A stretch of 61,900 nt of DNA from Nitrospirae bacterium JdFR-86 (GCA_002011815.1 MTOV01000002.1:275238-337137); one strand, 5' to 3'. Counted from the first letter of the stretch, positions 36,629 to 46,692 are shown. Program-made: numbers and translations. The notes: a model not told the origin generated them from the letters alone.

Positions 36629-38326
36629 TTACCACTTCCATTTATGCATCCTTTTTTTCATAAGCCAGCCGGTCACAAGACTAAGCAAAAGCCATATATA
36701 CCCTGAGAGATAAAAACCAAGGAGCATCTTTCCCACACCTATCGTAAGCCCTATGAGAAAGAGACATCCGTAAGTCCATTCAACGAATGCACCAGAAAGG
36801 CTTTCACCCTCTGGAGCGTCATGAATAAGTCTTCTTATTGACCTCCAGCCTGGACCACCGGGTCTTGCCCTTTTCACAAATTCGATGAGTTTTTCCTTTT
36901 CCACCGGCTTCGTCAGCACAGTCACTGAAACCCAGACCAAAGTGGAAACGGATATTATAAGACCTAACTTTCCGTAATAAGGCACGCTTTTAAGCACCGT
37001 GTAGGCGATTACGGTCATAACGGTTGATGCCAGCATCGCGGATATCTCACTCCATGCATTCACCCGCCACCAGAACCACCTTATGATATAGACAAGTCCT
37101 GTGCCCGAGCCGAATGCTATCAAAAACTTGAACACCCCGATGATGGAGGTCACATAATATGTGACATAAGCCGTAAGTGCTGAAAGGACAACTGTCATGA
37201 GCCTTGAGACAGCAATATAGTGTTTGTCTCCAGCGTCTTTTTTAATAAACGGTCTGTAGAAATCATTGACGAAGTAGGCGGATGAGAGGTTTAAATATGT
37301 GCTCAGTGTGGACATAAAGGCTGCGAAGAAAGAGGCAATCATAAGCCCTCTTAAGCCTGTGGGAAGCATCTCGACTACCATTTTCGGATACACGGCTTCG
37401 TGGTCTTTCAGTGCAGGATAAATCACAATGGATGCCAGGGCTGCAAGCACCCATGGCCATGTCCTGAGCGCATAGTTGGCTATATTGAAATAAAAGGTTG
37501 CGATGAGCCCCTCTTTTTCATTCCTGCAGGAGGAAATCCTCTGCACAATGACTCCGCCTCCATCCGAGGAATACTTTGACCACCAGCTAAGCCCTACATA
37601 ACCCAGAAACGCCATAAAAGCCGTGCTTAAAAATTCGCCATTAACCGGCGGGAAAAAGCTAAGTGTTTCCTGAGAAAGCCGGGCTTTCATGACAGCAAGC
37701 CCGCCTGCCTTGTCCACAGACACAAAGGCTAAAGCCACTGCCCCAATCATCGCTATGACAAACTGGAAAAGGTCGGTGGTCACAACGCCCCAGTAGCCTG
37801 AAAGCGCAGAATACGCCAATGTTACTACGCTCGAAACAATAATGCTTTCCCACTTCCCCCACCCGACTGTTACATCCAGTATTTTCGCCATTGCAAGAAT
37901 AACCTGCGTCTTGATTATGGTATGAATAATGCAGGAGAAATAAACTGCCTTAAACCCCCTCAGCACAGAAGCCGATTTTCCGGAATAACGCATCTGAATC
38001 AGTTCTACATCCGTAAGCACTCCTACTCTCCTCCAGAGCCTTGCAAAAAAGAACACAGAAAGCATTCCTGACATGATGAAGCACCACCATTGCCAGTTCT
38101 CATATATTCCATACCCCCTGACAAGACCTGTAACATAAAGAGGCGTGTCAGACGCAAAGGTAGTAGCTACCATGGAAGTCCCTGCAAGCCACCACGGAAG
38201 ATTCCGCCCTGAAAGAAAAAACTCACTAAGACTCGAAGACGCACGCCTTGTAAGATACACCCCGACCAGAAGGCTCAGGAGCATATAGCCTGAAATTATC
38301 CCCCAGTCTAATAAAGACAACCTCAT
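36629..38326 (-). CDS. Sodium:solute symporter (SSS) family protein
   Basis: 565 aa; 'ASSSLSEFFLSGRNLPWWLAGTSMVATTFASDTPLYVTGLV', 'GLRGLMIASFFAAFMSTLSTYLNLSSAYFVNDFYRPFI'. Confidence 0.92.
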   Translation of the reverse strand: MRLSLLDWGIISGYMLLSLLVGVYLTRRASSSLSEFFLSGRNLPWWLAGTSMVATTFASDTPLYVTGLVRGYGIYENWQWWCFIMSGMLSVFFFARLWRRVGVLTDVELIQMRYSGKSASVLRGFKAVYFSCIIHTIIKTQVILAMAKILDVTVGWGKWESIIVSSVVTLAYSALSGYWGVVTTDLFQFVIAMIGAVALAFVSVDKAGGLAVMKARLSQETLSFFPPVNGEFLSTAFMAFLGYVGLSWWSKYSSDGGGVIVQRISSCRNEKEGLIATFYFNIANYALRTWPWVLAALASIVIYPALKDHEAVYPKMVVEMLPTGLRGLMIASFFAAFMSTLSTYLNLSSAYFVNDFYRPFIKKDAGDKHYIAVSRLMTVVLSALTAYVTYYVTSIIGVFKFLIAFGSGTGLVYIIRWFWWRVNAWSEISAMLASTVMTVIAYTVLKSVPYYGKLGLIISVSTLVWVSVTVLTKPVEKEKLIEFVKRARPGGPGWRSIRRLIHDAPEGESLSGAFVEWTYGCLFLIGLTIGVGKMLLGFYLSGYIWLLLSLVTGWLMKKRMHKWKW

Positions 38327-38380
38327 ATCCGTATTTTCGCCCTTTAAAATCCTCTTTATTCGTGCTAAATTATAAATGTT

Positions 38381-38722
38381 ATGAGCGAAAAAGTCCTCGT
38401 TATAGACGACGAGCCGCTTATCCTGATGACCATAGAAAAGGCTCTAAGCAAAGTAGGTTATGAGGTTAAGACCACATCAGATGCCGACGATTTCCTGAAA
38501 ATACTTTCTGCCGAAGGAGCAGACCTTATAATCATGGACCTTCACCTCGGAGGAGTTGATACCGATGCCCTGCGAGAAAAAGTCAAAGCACTCTCCCCCC
38601 ATTCAAAAACACTTATCATCAGCGGGTTTACACAAGAATCAAATGAAATATATTTTCTCCAGAAACCCTTCAAAATAGACGAACTCAGAGACAAGGTAAG
38701 AAAAATACTGGATACGACTTAA
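38381..38722 (+). CDS. Stand-alone response regulator receiver protein
   Basis: 113 aa; 'VLVIDDEPLILMTIEKALSKVGYEV...LIIMDLHLGG...FLQKPFKIDELRDKVRKIL'. Confidence 0.92.
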   Translation: MSEKVLVIDDEPLILMTIEKALSKVGYEVKTTSDADDFLKILSAEGADLIIMDLHLGGVDTDALREKVKALSPHSKTLIISGFTQESNEIYFLQKPFKIDELRDKVRKILDTT

Positions 38723-38729
38723 AGCATCC

Positions 38730-39650
38730 TTGAGCCGAAATTTAAAAAAGATACTCGTTTTTGTATTCAAGCTCCTTGTAAGTAGTGCACTCCTGTATAT
38801 CGTGCTTTCGAGAGCAGGCATAGAAAAGGTGTTGTCTCTTCTTAAAAACATCAATCCGCTTTCGTTTATATTTGCAGTGTTTCTTTACATCGCCGGCTTG
38901 TTTGCTGCATCCATCAGGTGGAAACTTTTGCTTGATGAAAAATTCAGTCTCAGAAGGCTTTTCCCTTTATATCTTCTCGGGTCTTTTTTCAGCACATTTC
39001 TTCCTGGACTCGTCGGTGGCGATGCAGTAAAGGCATACTATATCTATAAAGAAACAGGCAAAGGCACACAGGCTCTTGCATCAGTGTTCATGGACAGATA
39101 TATAGGGTTTTCCACGCTTATGGTGGTGGGAATGATCGTGTTTCCGTTCGGCAGGGAATATTTCAAGGGCTTGTGGATTGAGTGGCTTCTGCCGCTTATT
39201 GTGCTGAGCTTCGTAGTTGTGAGCTTTTTAATATTCGGCCTCAGGCTGGGCAAAAAAATAAAGTTTTTAAGTGATTTCTATGGGTATTTTCACTCCTACA
39301 GAAAAAAACCGGATTTAATGGTAAAAACCTTCCTGCTTTCTGCTGTAGTTCAGGTATTAATCATATACGCTGTATATATTCTTGCCCAAGGGCTTGGTGA
39401 ACACATACCTCTTCGGGTTCTCTTCATATTTGTCCCAATAATAGTCGCTTTATCTACGCTTCCTGTTTCAATATCAGGGATAGGAGTCAGAGAAGCATCC
39501 TTTGTGCTTCTTCTAAGCAGCATTGGAATAGGAGCAGATGCTGCTGCTGCAATTTCCTTTGCATGGTTTTTGTCTATTTCAGCAGGTGGGCTCCTGGGCC
39601 TTTACGAATACTTCAGGCACAAGGATTACGCACAGCAGCCAGAAGAATAG
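38730..39650 (+). CDS. Lysylphosphatidylglycerol synthase-TM / UPF0104 family membrane protein
   Basis: 306 aa from TTG; 'YLLGSFFSTFLPGLVGGDAVKAYYIYKETGKGTQALASVFMDRYIG', 'LPVSISGIGVREASFVLLLSSIGI'. Confidence 0.9.
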   Translation: MSRNLKKILVFVFKLLVSSALLYIVLSRAGIEKVLSLLKNINPLSFIFAVFLYIAGLFAASIRWKLLLDEKFSLRRLFPLYLLGSFFSTFLPGLVGGDAVKAYYIYKETGKGTQALASVFMDRYIGFSTLMVVGMIVFPFGREYFKGLWIEWLLPLIVLSFVVVSFLIFGLRLGKKIKFLSDFYGYFHSYRKKPDLMVKTFLLSAVVQVLIIYAVYILAQGLGEHIPLRVLFIFVPIIVALSTLPVSISGIGVREASFVLLLSSIGIGADAAAAISFAWFLSISAGGLLGLYEYFRHKDYAQQPEE

Positions 39651-39661
39651 CTACCTCCAGT

Positions 39662-40570
39662 CTAAGGTGGACACTTACCGCAAATGGATGTAAACAGGGC
39701 AGTGGAAAGGTATCTGTCGCCTCTGTCAGGAAGCACAACGACTATTACTCCTTCCTTCAATTCCGAAGACTTTCTGAGCGCTATGTGCATTGCAGCACCG
39801 CTTGACATCCCGGCAAAAATGCCTTCCTTTACGGCAAGCATCCTTGTAGTGTTGAACGCCTCATCGTCGTTTACTATATAACGCTCATCAAGCAAAGAAG
39901 GGTCGAATATCTTAGGCACTATAGACTCACTCATGTTTTTAAGTCCCTGTATTCTGTGTCCGAGCACAGGCTCTACGCCTATTATCTTTATGTCTTTATT
40001 AAACTCCTTGAGCCTTCTGCCTGCCCCCATTAGTGTGCCTGTAGTGCCCATGCCTGCAACAAAGTGGGTTATTTTTCCATCTGTCTGCTCTATTATTTCT
40101 TTTCCTGTGGTCTCGTAATGTGCCATGACATTGCTCTGGTTGTCGAACTGATTGGGCATAAAATATCTGTCAGGGTCTTCAGAAAATATCTTGTGAGCCA
40201 GTCTTATTGCACCGTCTGTGCCTTCCTCTGAAGGGCTTAATATCAGCTCTGCGCCAAACGCCTCAAGGATTCTTCTTCTTTCCACACTCACGCATGCAGG
40301 CATAGTAAGCTTTACCCTGTATTTTTTAGCTGCTGCTACCATCGCAAGCCCTATCCCTGTATTGCCTGACGTAGCCTCAAGTATGATCTTGTCTTTTGTA
40401 AGTCTTCCTTCTTTTTCTGCAGACTCTATCATGTAAAGGGCTATACGGTCTTTGACAGAGCCCCCAGGATTGTTGCCCTCGAGCTTTGCAAAAAGTTTAA
40501 CCGCAGGATTGGGATTAATCCCTTCTATTCTTGCAAGCGGAGTGTTACCTATGCACTGCAAAATCCCCAT
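39662..40570 (-). CDS. cysM: Cysteine synthase (CysM/CysK family)
   Basis: 302 aa; 'IGNTPLARIEGINPNPAVKLFAKLEGNNPGGSVKDRIALYMIESAEKEG', 'EATSGNTGIGLAMVAAAK', 'GMGTTGTLMG'. Confidence 0.93.
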   Translation of the reverse strand: MGILQCIGNTPLARIEGINPNPAVKLFAKLEGNNPGGSVKDRIALYMIESAEKEGRLTKDKIILEATSGNTGIGLAMVAAAKKYRVKLTMPACVSVERRRILEAFGAELILSPSEEGTDGAIRLAHKIFSEDPDRYFMPNQFDNQSNVMAHYETTGKEIIEQTDGKITHFVAGMGTTGTLMGAGRRLKEFNKDIKIIGVEPVLGHRIQGLKNMSESIVPKIFDPSLLDERYIVNDDEAFNTTRMLAVKEGIFAGMSSGAAMHIALRKSSELKEGVIVVVLPDRGDRYLSTALFTSICGKCPP

Positions 40571-40678
40571 AACTTAAAAAGCCTTCTATTATAGATATTT
40601 TTGGTGTGCTTTTTCCAGCATACGGAAAGTGTATATTTTCAGCCCTGAGTAATGTACCTGCAGCCGACAGGATATGGA

Positions 40679-41851
40679 TTATTTTCTTCTAAAGGAAAGG
40701 TATCTCTTAAGAAGTTCTAATTTGCTGGCATGAACGCTTTTGGATGCGTTTTCAACATACTCTATAAAAAACGCCATAACCACTGAGAAGAAGAAGGTTG
40801 CAACTGTCGAAAACAAGACCATTCGCACTCGGTTTGGTCTTATCTTCTTCTCAGAAGGCACTGCCTCGTCAATCACCTGTATTACTGCCGCATCCTTTGC
40901 TTCATCAAGCTTTGCCACTTTATACTGTTTTGCCAGAAGTTCATAAAGGGTCTCATTAAATTTTAAATCTCTTAATCTTCTTATATATTCAGTTTCTACT
41001 TCAGGCATTCTTTCTGTAAGCATAAGAGGGTCGGGATTCTTTCCTGTCTTAGCCTCGAGTTTTTTCAGTTCTGTTTTTAAAGTTCTCAGTGTCTCCAGTG
41101 TCTTCTGCAGGTCAGGGCTGTTCGGAGTAGTATACGTCTTCAGCGCCTTAATGTTCACTTCTTTGGCGGCAATCTGCGCCCTTAGTTTTGCAATACTGTC
41201 AATGACAGCCTTTGTCTGAGATTCTATCTGTAAAGCGCCAGCCTTTTCCTGAAACTCCTTCATCGCCTTCTCTGCCTTCGTAAGTGCAAGCTTTGTTTCC
41301 TTAAGCTGTTCTTCGAAAAACAGTCTTCTCTGCGCCGCCTCTGTAACAGCAAGCCCCTTGGCAAGAGTCTTTAATTCCTCCACAAAAGCATTAGCCATCC
41401 CAGCCGCCCTCTTCGGATCGGTATCCTCGACACTAATGATTACAATGTCGTTGTAGTTTTTATCGGACCTAGCGCTCAAAGAGTCCAGCAGCTTTAATCT
41501 TGTAGCTTCGCGACTCTCTGTGTCGTAAACTTCCATCAGATTGAATTTGTCGATAATATGGTCAAGCACTGTTCTTGACCTCAGTATCGCAATGTATAAC
41601 CCGCTGGTCGCCCTCATACGACTTATGTCTCCCACCATATACGGAATGTCCAAATTGCCTAACAGATGAATGGCAACATCCGGCCTGCGTTCATGCGGAG
41701 TAAGTATCCTGGTCTCGGCTCTGTAAACCGGAGGCATTAAAAAACTTATGAGCATAGCAACCACACCAGCAAACAGGGGAATGCCTATGACTATCTTCTT
41801 ACGCTTCAAAATAACAATTAAATAATCAAGTATGCTGATTTCGTCCTCCAT
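40679..41851 (-). CDS. Wzz/GNVR-type chain-length determinant (polysaccharide co-polymerase)
   Basis: 390 aa; N- and C-terminal TMs, 'DEISILDYLIVILKRKKIVIGIPLFAGVVAMLISFLMPPVYRAE', long coiled-coil middle, proline-containing C-terminal segment. Confidence 0.87.
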   Translation of the reverse strand: MEDEISILDYLIVILKRKKIVIGIPLFAGVVAMLISFLMPPVYRAETRILTPHERRPDVAIHLLGNLDIPYMVGDISRMRATSGLYIAILRSRTVLDHIIDKFNLMEVYDTESREATRLKLLDSLSARSDKNYNDIVIISVEDTDPKRAAGMANAFVEELKTLAKGLAVTEAAQRRLFFEEQLKETKLALTKAEKAMKEFQEKAGALQIESQTKAVIDSIAKLRAQIAAKEVNIKALKTYTTPNSPDLQKTLETLRTLKTELKKLEAKTGKNPDPLMLTERMPEVETEYIRRLRDLKFNETLYELLAKQYKVAKLDEAKDAAVIQVIDEAVPSEKKIRPNRVRMVLFSTVATFFFSVVMAFFIEYVENASKSVHASKLELLKRYLSFRRK

Positions 41852-41972
41852 GTTATCTTTTATCTTTTATCGTGTTCTGTATAGCTTACCCTTAAAAAAC
41901 ATACTCCAGGCCTGGCATGAACAGACCTGTATCTTCCCTTTACATTTAAATCCTTTTTCATACTGTACTTTT

Positions 41973-42479
41973 TCATGAATACGTTCTGCTCCCCAAGAAC
42001 TCTTTTTTTATCTCGACCCTTGCCTGATACTGAAGTGTGTTAAGAAGGACTATCACCCTGTCCTTGCCTTTCATCTCTTTTTCAAAGATACCCACTAACC
42101 CCTTCAGTGGACCGTTGGTTATTTCCACTTTATCGCCGGGGTGAATCTCAGGTCTGATTACAAGCAAGCCATCCTTGTTCATCATTGACTCAATCACTTT
42201 GATTATTCTGTCATCCACAGGCCAGGGCATACCGCCGCCGCCGACAATGTCCTTTACACCGCGGGTGTATTTCACCATGCGATACCCTGAACTAATGTCA
42301 AACCTTGCAAATATATAGCAGGGGAAAACCGGCTCGATAACCTCTCGATACCTGCGCCTTATAACTTTTACTCTCTTAAGCTTTGGGTTGAATACCTCTA
42401 TCTCAGCTCTTGACAGACGCTCTGCAACCATGTCCTCATGTCGTGGTTTTATATAGACCGCATACCAGCTTAAACTCAT
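41973..42479 (-). CDS. NusG-like (RfaH/UpxY-type) transcription antiterminator
   Basis: 168 aa; NGN domain 'WYAVYIKPRHEDMVAERLSRAEIEVFNPKLKRVKVIRRRYREVIEPVFPCYIFARFD...VKYTRGVKDIVGGGGMPWPVDDRIIKVI' plus KOW 'PGDKVEITNGPLKGLVGIFEKEMKGKDRVIVLLN'. Confidence 0.93.
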   Translation of the reverse strand: MSLSWYAVYIKPRHEDMVAERLSRAEIEVFNPKLKRVKVIRRRYREVIEPVFPCYIFARFDISSGYRMVKYTRGVKDIVGGGGMPWPVDDRIIKVIESMMNKDGLLVIRPEIHPGDKVEITNGPLKGLVGIFEKEMKGKDRVIVLLNTLQYQARVEIKKEFLGSRTYS

Positions 42480-42639
42480 CCTGACCTCCCAGCCCCGTGT
42501 TGTAAGTCTTTACTTAAAATCTTTAATATCAATCGTGTCTACTACTATTAGATGCTTCGTGTCAGTATTTTTACTACTCTTGGTAGAGAGTATATCACGT
42601 GATTACAGCATGTCAAGACCAAAATGTTATCATTAAGAA

Positions 42640-43698
42640 ATGAAGGTTCTGGTCGGGATGAGCGGAGGGGTGGACTCCTCAACAGCTGCCTATCTCCTTA
42701 AAAAGGCAGGTTATGAAGTCGAAGGGATTAGTTTTATACTCTTTGAGACAAGGGGGAAAACCGACCCCACTGTATGCTGTTCACTTCAGGCAATTGAAGA
42801 TGCCTCAAAAACAGCCGCACATATAGGCATTCCGCACACTGTCTTGGATGCAAGAGATACTTTCATAGAGCTGGTCATAGAGCCTTTTGTTGAGTCATAC
42901 CTCAAGGGGCTGACCCCCAACCCCTGTATCCTCTGCAACCGCTACATAAAGTTTCCCCTTCTTTTAAACGAAGCTGAAAAACGAAAGGCAGAGTTCATTG
43001 CAACAGGTCATTACGCAAGGGTAGAACACTTAAACGGTGTCTCATTGCTTAAAAAAGGGATAGACCAGAAAAAAGACCAGTCATATGTTCTTTATGTTCT
43101 AAGGCAGGAGGAACTGAGACGTCTTGTTCTTCCTCTTGGCGACTACACCAAACAGGACGTACGGGCAATAGCAAAAGAACTTGGACTTCCGGTGTTTAAA
43201 AGACCTGAGAGTCAGGAGATATGCTTTGTAGAGGACAGAAACTACTTCAAATTCATAGACAAACTCAATCCGATGGCAAACAAACCCGGACCTATACTTG
43301 ACGCCAAAGGCACGGTTATAGGCACGCACGAAGGGATTTACAAATACACCATAGGTCAGAGAAAAGGGCTTGGCATATCCTCACCGCACCCCCTCTATGT
43401 GACGAAAATAGATGTCACCAAAAACGCTATCTACGTTGGGCAGAAGGATGATGCCATGTCAAGGGAATTTCTTGTCCATGACCTAAACTGGCTTATACCG
43501 AAAAAAGAAGAGTTCAGGGCAGAGGTCAAGGTGCGCTCCATGATGCAGGCTGCGCCTGCATCTGTATATTCTTTGGACAGCACAGTAAAGGTCGTTTTTG
43601 ACGAACCGCAGTGGGCTCCTGCACCAGGTCAGTCAGCCGTGTTCTATGACGGCGACACAGTCATAGGAGGCGGAATTATAAAATCAGAAAGCCCCTGA
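42640..43698 (+). CDS. mnmA: tRNA-specific 2-thiouridylase
   Basis: 352 aa; 'VLVGMSGGVDSSTAAYLLKKAGYEVEGISF', 'TPNPCILCNRYIKF', 'SQEICFVED'. Confidence 0.97.
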   Translation: MKVLVGMSGGVDSSTAAYLLKKAGYEVEGISFILFETRGKTDPTVCCSLQAIEDASKTAAHIGIPHTVLDARDTFIELVIEPFVESYLKGLTPNPCILCNRYIKFPLLLNEAEKRKAEFIATGHYARVEHLNGVSLLKKGIDQKKDQSYVLYVLRQEELRRLVLPLGDYTKQDVRAIAKELGLPVFKRPESQEICFVEDRNYFKFIDKLNPMANKPGPILDAKGTVIGTHEGIYKYTIGQRKGLGISSPHPLYVTKIDVTKNAIYVGQKDDAMSREFLVHDLNWLIPKKEEFRAEVKVRSMMQAAPASVYSLDSTVKVVFDEPQWAPAPGQSAVFYDGDTVIGGGIIKSESP

Positions 43699-43740
43699 GT
43701 CACTTGTTGCCTTTCGTTTATCTATGCTAAGCTTTTAATA

Positions 43741-44175
43741 ATGACGGGGAGGATTGTCTCAATCAATATAAGCAATAAGAAAGGCGTAAAGAAAACACCT
43801 GTCAGGGAGGTAAATATACTTACAGATTACGGCATAGAAGGTGACGCACACTCAGGAAAATGGCACAGGCAGGTAAGCCTCCTTGCACTGGAAAGCATTA
43901 AAAAAATGAAAGCACTGGGGGTTAATGTAAGCCCTGGAGACTTTGCAGAGAATATTACCACTGAAGGCATAGACCTGCTGACACTCCCCGTCGGGACTAA
44001 ATTAGCAATGGGAGAAAACGTAGAAGCAGAAGTAAGCCAGATAGGAAAAGAATGCCACACAAGATGCGCCATATACGAGCAAACAGGCGACTGTGTTATG
44101 CCTAAAGAAGGGATATTCGTCAGAATCCTCAGAGGTGGAAGACTGAAACAAGGAGACAGCATAAAAGTCCTATGA
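43741..44175 (+). CDS. MOSC domain-containing protein
   Basis: 144 aa; 'YGIEGDAHSGKWHRQVSLLALESIKKM...GDFAENITTEGIDLLTLPVGTKLAMG', 'GKECHTRCAIYEQTGDCVMPKEGIFVRIL'. Confidence 0.93.
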   Translation: MTGRIVSINISNKKGVKKTPVREVNILTDYGIEGDAHSGKWHRQVSLLALESIKKMKALGVNVSPGDFAENITTEGIDLLTLPVGTKLAMGENVEAEVSQIGKECHTRCAIYEQTGDCVMPKEGIFVRILRGGRLKQGDSIKVL

Positions 44176-44654
44176 TTACCGCCTGTGTCTTAACCCTCAG
44201 TGATAAAGGCTCAAAAGGACAGAGACAGGACGAGAGCGGTTTATTGATTAAAGAGATGCTCAAGCAGATAGGAGGAGAGGTGAAACACTACGAGGTTTTG
44301 CCGGATGAAAAAGAACTTATAAAAGAAAGGCTGGTAAAATATTCAGGTGATGTTGATCTGATACTGACAACAGGGGGCACAGGGCTTTCTCCGCGGGATG
44401 TAACCCCTGACGCCACCCTTGAAGTGATAGAAAAAGAAGTGCCTGGAATAGCAGAAGCCATGCGGGCAGCAGGACTTTTAAAGACCAAAAGGGCAATGCT
44501 TTCAAGGGCAGTCTCAGGCGTGCGTAACAAAACCCTTATAATCAATCTGCCAGGAAGTCCCAAAGCGGTAAGAGAAAGTCTTGAAGCAGTGCTGGAAGTC
44601 ATACCCCATGCCGTGGAAAAAATAAAAGGTTCTGTTATGGAGTGTGCAGGATGA
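44172..44654 (+). CDS. MogA/MoaB family molybdenum cofactor biosynthesis protein
   Basis: 160 aa; 'LTLSDKGSKGQRQDESGLLIKEML', 'DLILTTGGTGLSPRDVTPDATLEVIEKEVPGIAEAMRAAGL'. Confidence 0.94.
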   Translation: MITACVLTLSDKGSKGQRQDESGLLIKEMLKQIGGEVKHYEVLPDEKELIKERLVKYSGDVDLILTTGGTGLSPRDVTPDATLEVIEKEVPGIAEAMRAAGLLKTKRAMLSRAVSGVRNKTLIINLPGSPKAVRESLEAVLEVIPHAVEKIKGSVMECAG

Positions 44655-45373
44655 ATGAAGTAAGTTTTCCTCTGGCGTTTGCCGCAGGTGTTCTTTCTTT
44701 TCTTTCACCGTGTGTTCTTCCGTTGTTCCCCTCTTATGTCTCGTTCATAACAGGCGTGTCTTTTGAAAAGCTCACTTCCGAAGAGGACAGGAAAAGAGTA
44801 AGATTTTTGACCATTACGAACTCGCTTGCATTCATATTCGGATTTTCAGCAGTATTCATAGCGCTTGGTGCATCCTCTTCGCTTATCGGTCAGTGGCTTT
44901 TTGAGTATCAGGACTGGATAAGAATAGGCGGTGGTATACTTGTAATAATCTTCGGACTCTTCATCTCAGGCATCCTGAAACTGGATTTCCTCATGAAGGA
45001 GAAAAAGTTTCACCTTCACGGAAGACCAGCAGGCTATATAGGCGCTGTTTTGATAGGAATGACATTTGCCGCAGGCTGGACTCCGTGCATTGGACCAATA
45101 CTTGGCACTATACTGCTTTACGCTGCGACAAAAGGCTCTACGGCATATGGACTTAAACTCCTCTCTGTCTATTCCCTCGGTCTTGCACTGCCGTTCTTCA
45201 TAGCCGCACTTGCCATAAACACCTTTCTCAGTTATACAAAGGTCATCTACAGGTTTATGAGGCCTATAATGCTACTTAGCGGACTGCTCCTCATAGTGTT
45301 TGGAATCATGCTTCTTATGAACAAGGTAAGAGAGCTTGCAACCCTCCTCCCTGACCTGGGGATAAAATTTTAA
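44651..45373 (+). CDS. ccdA: Cytochrome c biogenesis protein CcdA
   Basis: Start at ATGA overlap; 'FPLAFAAGVLSFLSPCVLPLFPSYVSFITG', 'GMTFAAGWTPCIGPILGTILLYAA'. Confidence 0.95.
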   Translation: MNEVSFPLAFAAGVLSFLSPCVLPLFPSYVSFITGVSFEKLTSEEDRKRVRFLTITNSLAFIFGFSAVFIALGASSSLIGQWLFEYQDWIRIGGGILVIIFGLFISGILKLDFLMKEKKFHLHGRPAGYIGAVLIGMTFAAGWTPCIGPILGTILLYAATKGSTAYGLKLLSVYSLGLALPFFIAALAINTFLSYTKVIYRFMRPIMLLSGLLLIVFGIMLLMNKVRELATLLPDLGIKF

Positions 45374-45394
45374 AGCCGGTGCGGAAATCTTTAG

Positions 45395-46120
45395 TTATTC
45401 GTCTTTAATTTTTTCCATACACTCAGGGCATATGCCATGGGTGAAGTCGGCATCTGAATGCTTACGGATATAATCCTCGATTTGATCCCAGTAGCCTTTG
45501 TCATTCCGAATCTTTTTGCACCAAGCGCAGATGGGAAGAAGCCCTTTCAGTGTCTTGACGTTTTCAAGCGCCTCCTTTAGTTTGGCAGTGCGCTCTTCCA
45601 CGAGTTCTTCAAGGTGGTAGCGATATTTCTCCAGTTCTTCCTCTGCCTTTTTCCGTTTTGTAATATCCCTTACTATATGGATTAGCCCTATAAGCTCTCC
45701 GTTGCTGTTAAAGCGCGGTATGGCTCTTACTTCGATAAACATATTCAGATGCGGTTCGAATACCTCAAAAGCGGCAGGCACTCCTGTGCTAAGACATCTG
45801 CAACTCGGACATCCTTCAGGTGGACTGTCCTTCCCGTGATAATACTTGTAGCATTTTGCTTCAGTAGGACTGCTTAAGAAAGGCAGTCCAAGTATTTTCT
45901 CCGCTGCCTTGTTGGCGCGTATGATATTAAAATCCTTGTCATGGATGGTAATCATATCAGTGATTGTATCGAAGATATCTTTCCAGTCCTGCTCTGACTG
46001 ATAGATTATTTCCTGTGACCGCTGATACTTAGCCTTCAGTTTCTCAAGCTCTACACAGCAGTCTCGCAAGGTTTTAAGCTCTTCAAGAAGTTGTTCTCTT
46101 GGCTTGTCTTCATCCTTCAT
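45395..46120 (-). CDS. PAS domain protein with C-terminal CxxC-containing module
   Basis: 241 aa; PAS 'DIFDTITDMITIHDKDFNIIRANKAAEKILGLPFLS', coiled coil, then 'LLPICAWCKKIRNDKGYWDQIEDYIRKHSDADFTHGICPECMEKI'; no kinase domain. Confidence 0.85.
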   Translation of the reverse strand: MKDEDKPREQLLEELKTLRDCCVELEKLKAKYQRSQEIIYQSEQDWKDIFDTITDMITIHDKDFNIIRANKAAEKILGLPFLSSPTEAKCYKYYHGKDSPPEGCPSCRCLSTGVPAAFEVFEPHLNMFIEVRAIPRFNSNGELIGLIHIVRDITKRKKAEEELEKYRYHLEELVEERTAKLKEALENVKTLKGLLPICAWCKKIRNDKGYWDQIEDYIRKHSDADFTHGICPECMEKIKDE

Positions 46121-46250
46121 AGCTTTTTAACTCCAAAAACGTTCGTTGTCTCTAAACCTAAACTTAAAATTATTATATCAGGCAGGCACAAAATTACTGC
46201 TTTTAATCCAGCTAAACCCTAACGCCCTACATTCTTACTGCCCCGGGATT

Positions 46251-46634
46251 CTATCTCTTCTTTCCGTTCAGATATTCATCAAGTTCATCAGGAGTTGAAA
46301 TAAGGACATCGTAAATCTCTCCGAAGCGTTCGCAGTCAGGCGGGTTGTGCCTTCTGCATTTGGCAGGACGTCTGTCGTATATACTGCAAAGGTTCTTCCG
46401 GTTCAGATATATGCATTTACCCTTAATCAAGAGATGCCATCTGTTGCTTGTTATATAGACCTTGACGGTATCGTAATAAAGATGCCATTTCAGGTCTTCT
46501 ATCTCGGACTTTGTCGTGGGCTTCAGTATCCTGACTGAAAGATTACGGCAACAGATTGCAGGACAATCGCTGCAAACGGCATGGGTAGTCTGTTTTTTCT
46601 GCCTGCCTAACCTCTTATAAGCCAAATTACCCAT
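46251..46634 (-). CDS. YkgJ-family cysteine cluster protein
   Basis: 127 aa; 'CSDCPAICCRNLSV', 'CIYLNRKNLCSIYDRRPAKCRRHNPPDCERFGE'. Confidence 0.87.
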   Translation of the reverse strand: MGNLAYKRLGRQKKQTTHAVCSDCPAICCRNLSVRILKPTTKSEIEDLKWHLYYDTVKVYITSNRWHLLIKGKCIYLNRKNLCSIYDRRPAKCRRHNPPDCERFGEIYDVLISTPDELDEYLNGKKR

Positions 46635-46692
46635 AACTTTATTAATGATATCATATACCGTTGAAATATCGCATTCTTTAAAACTGCGCCTC

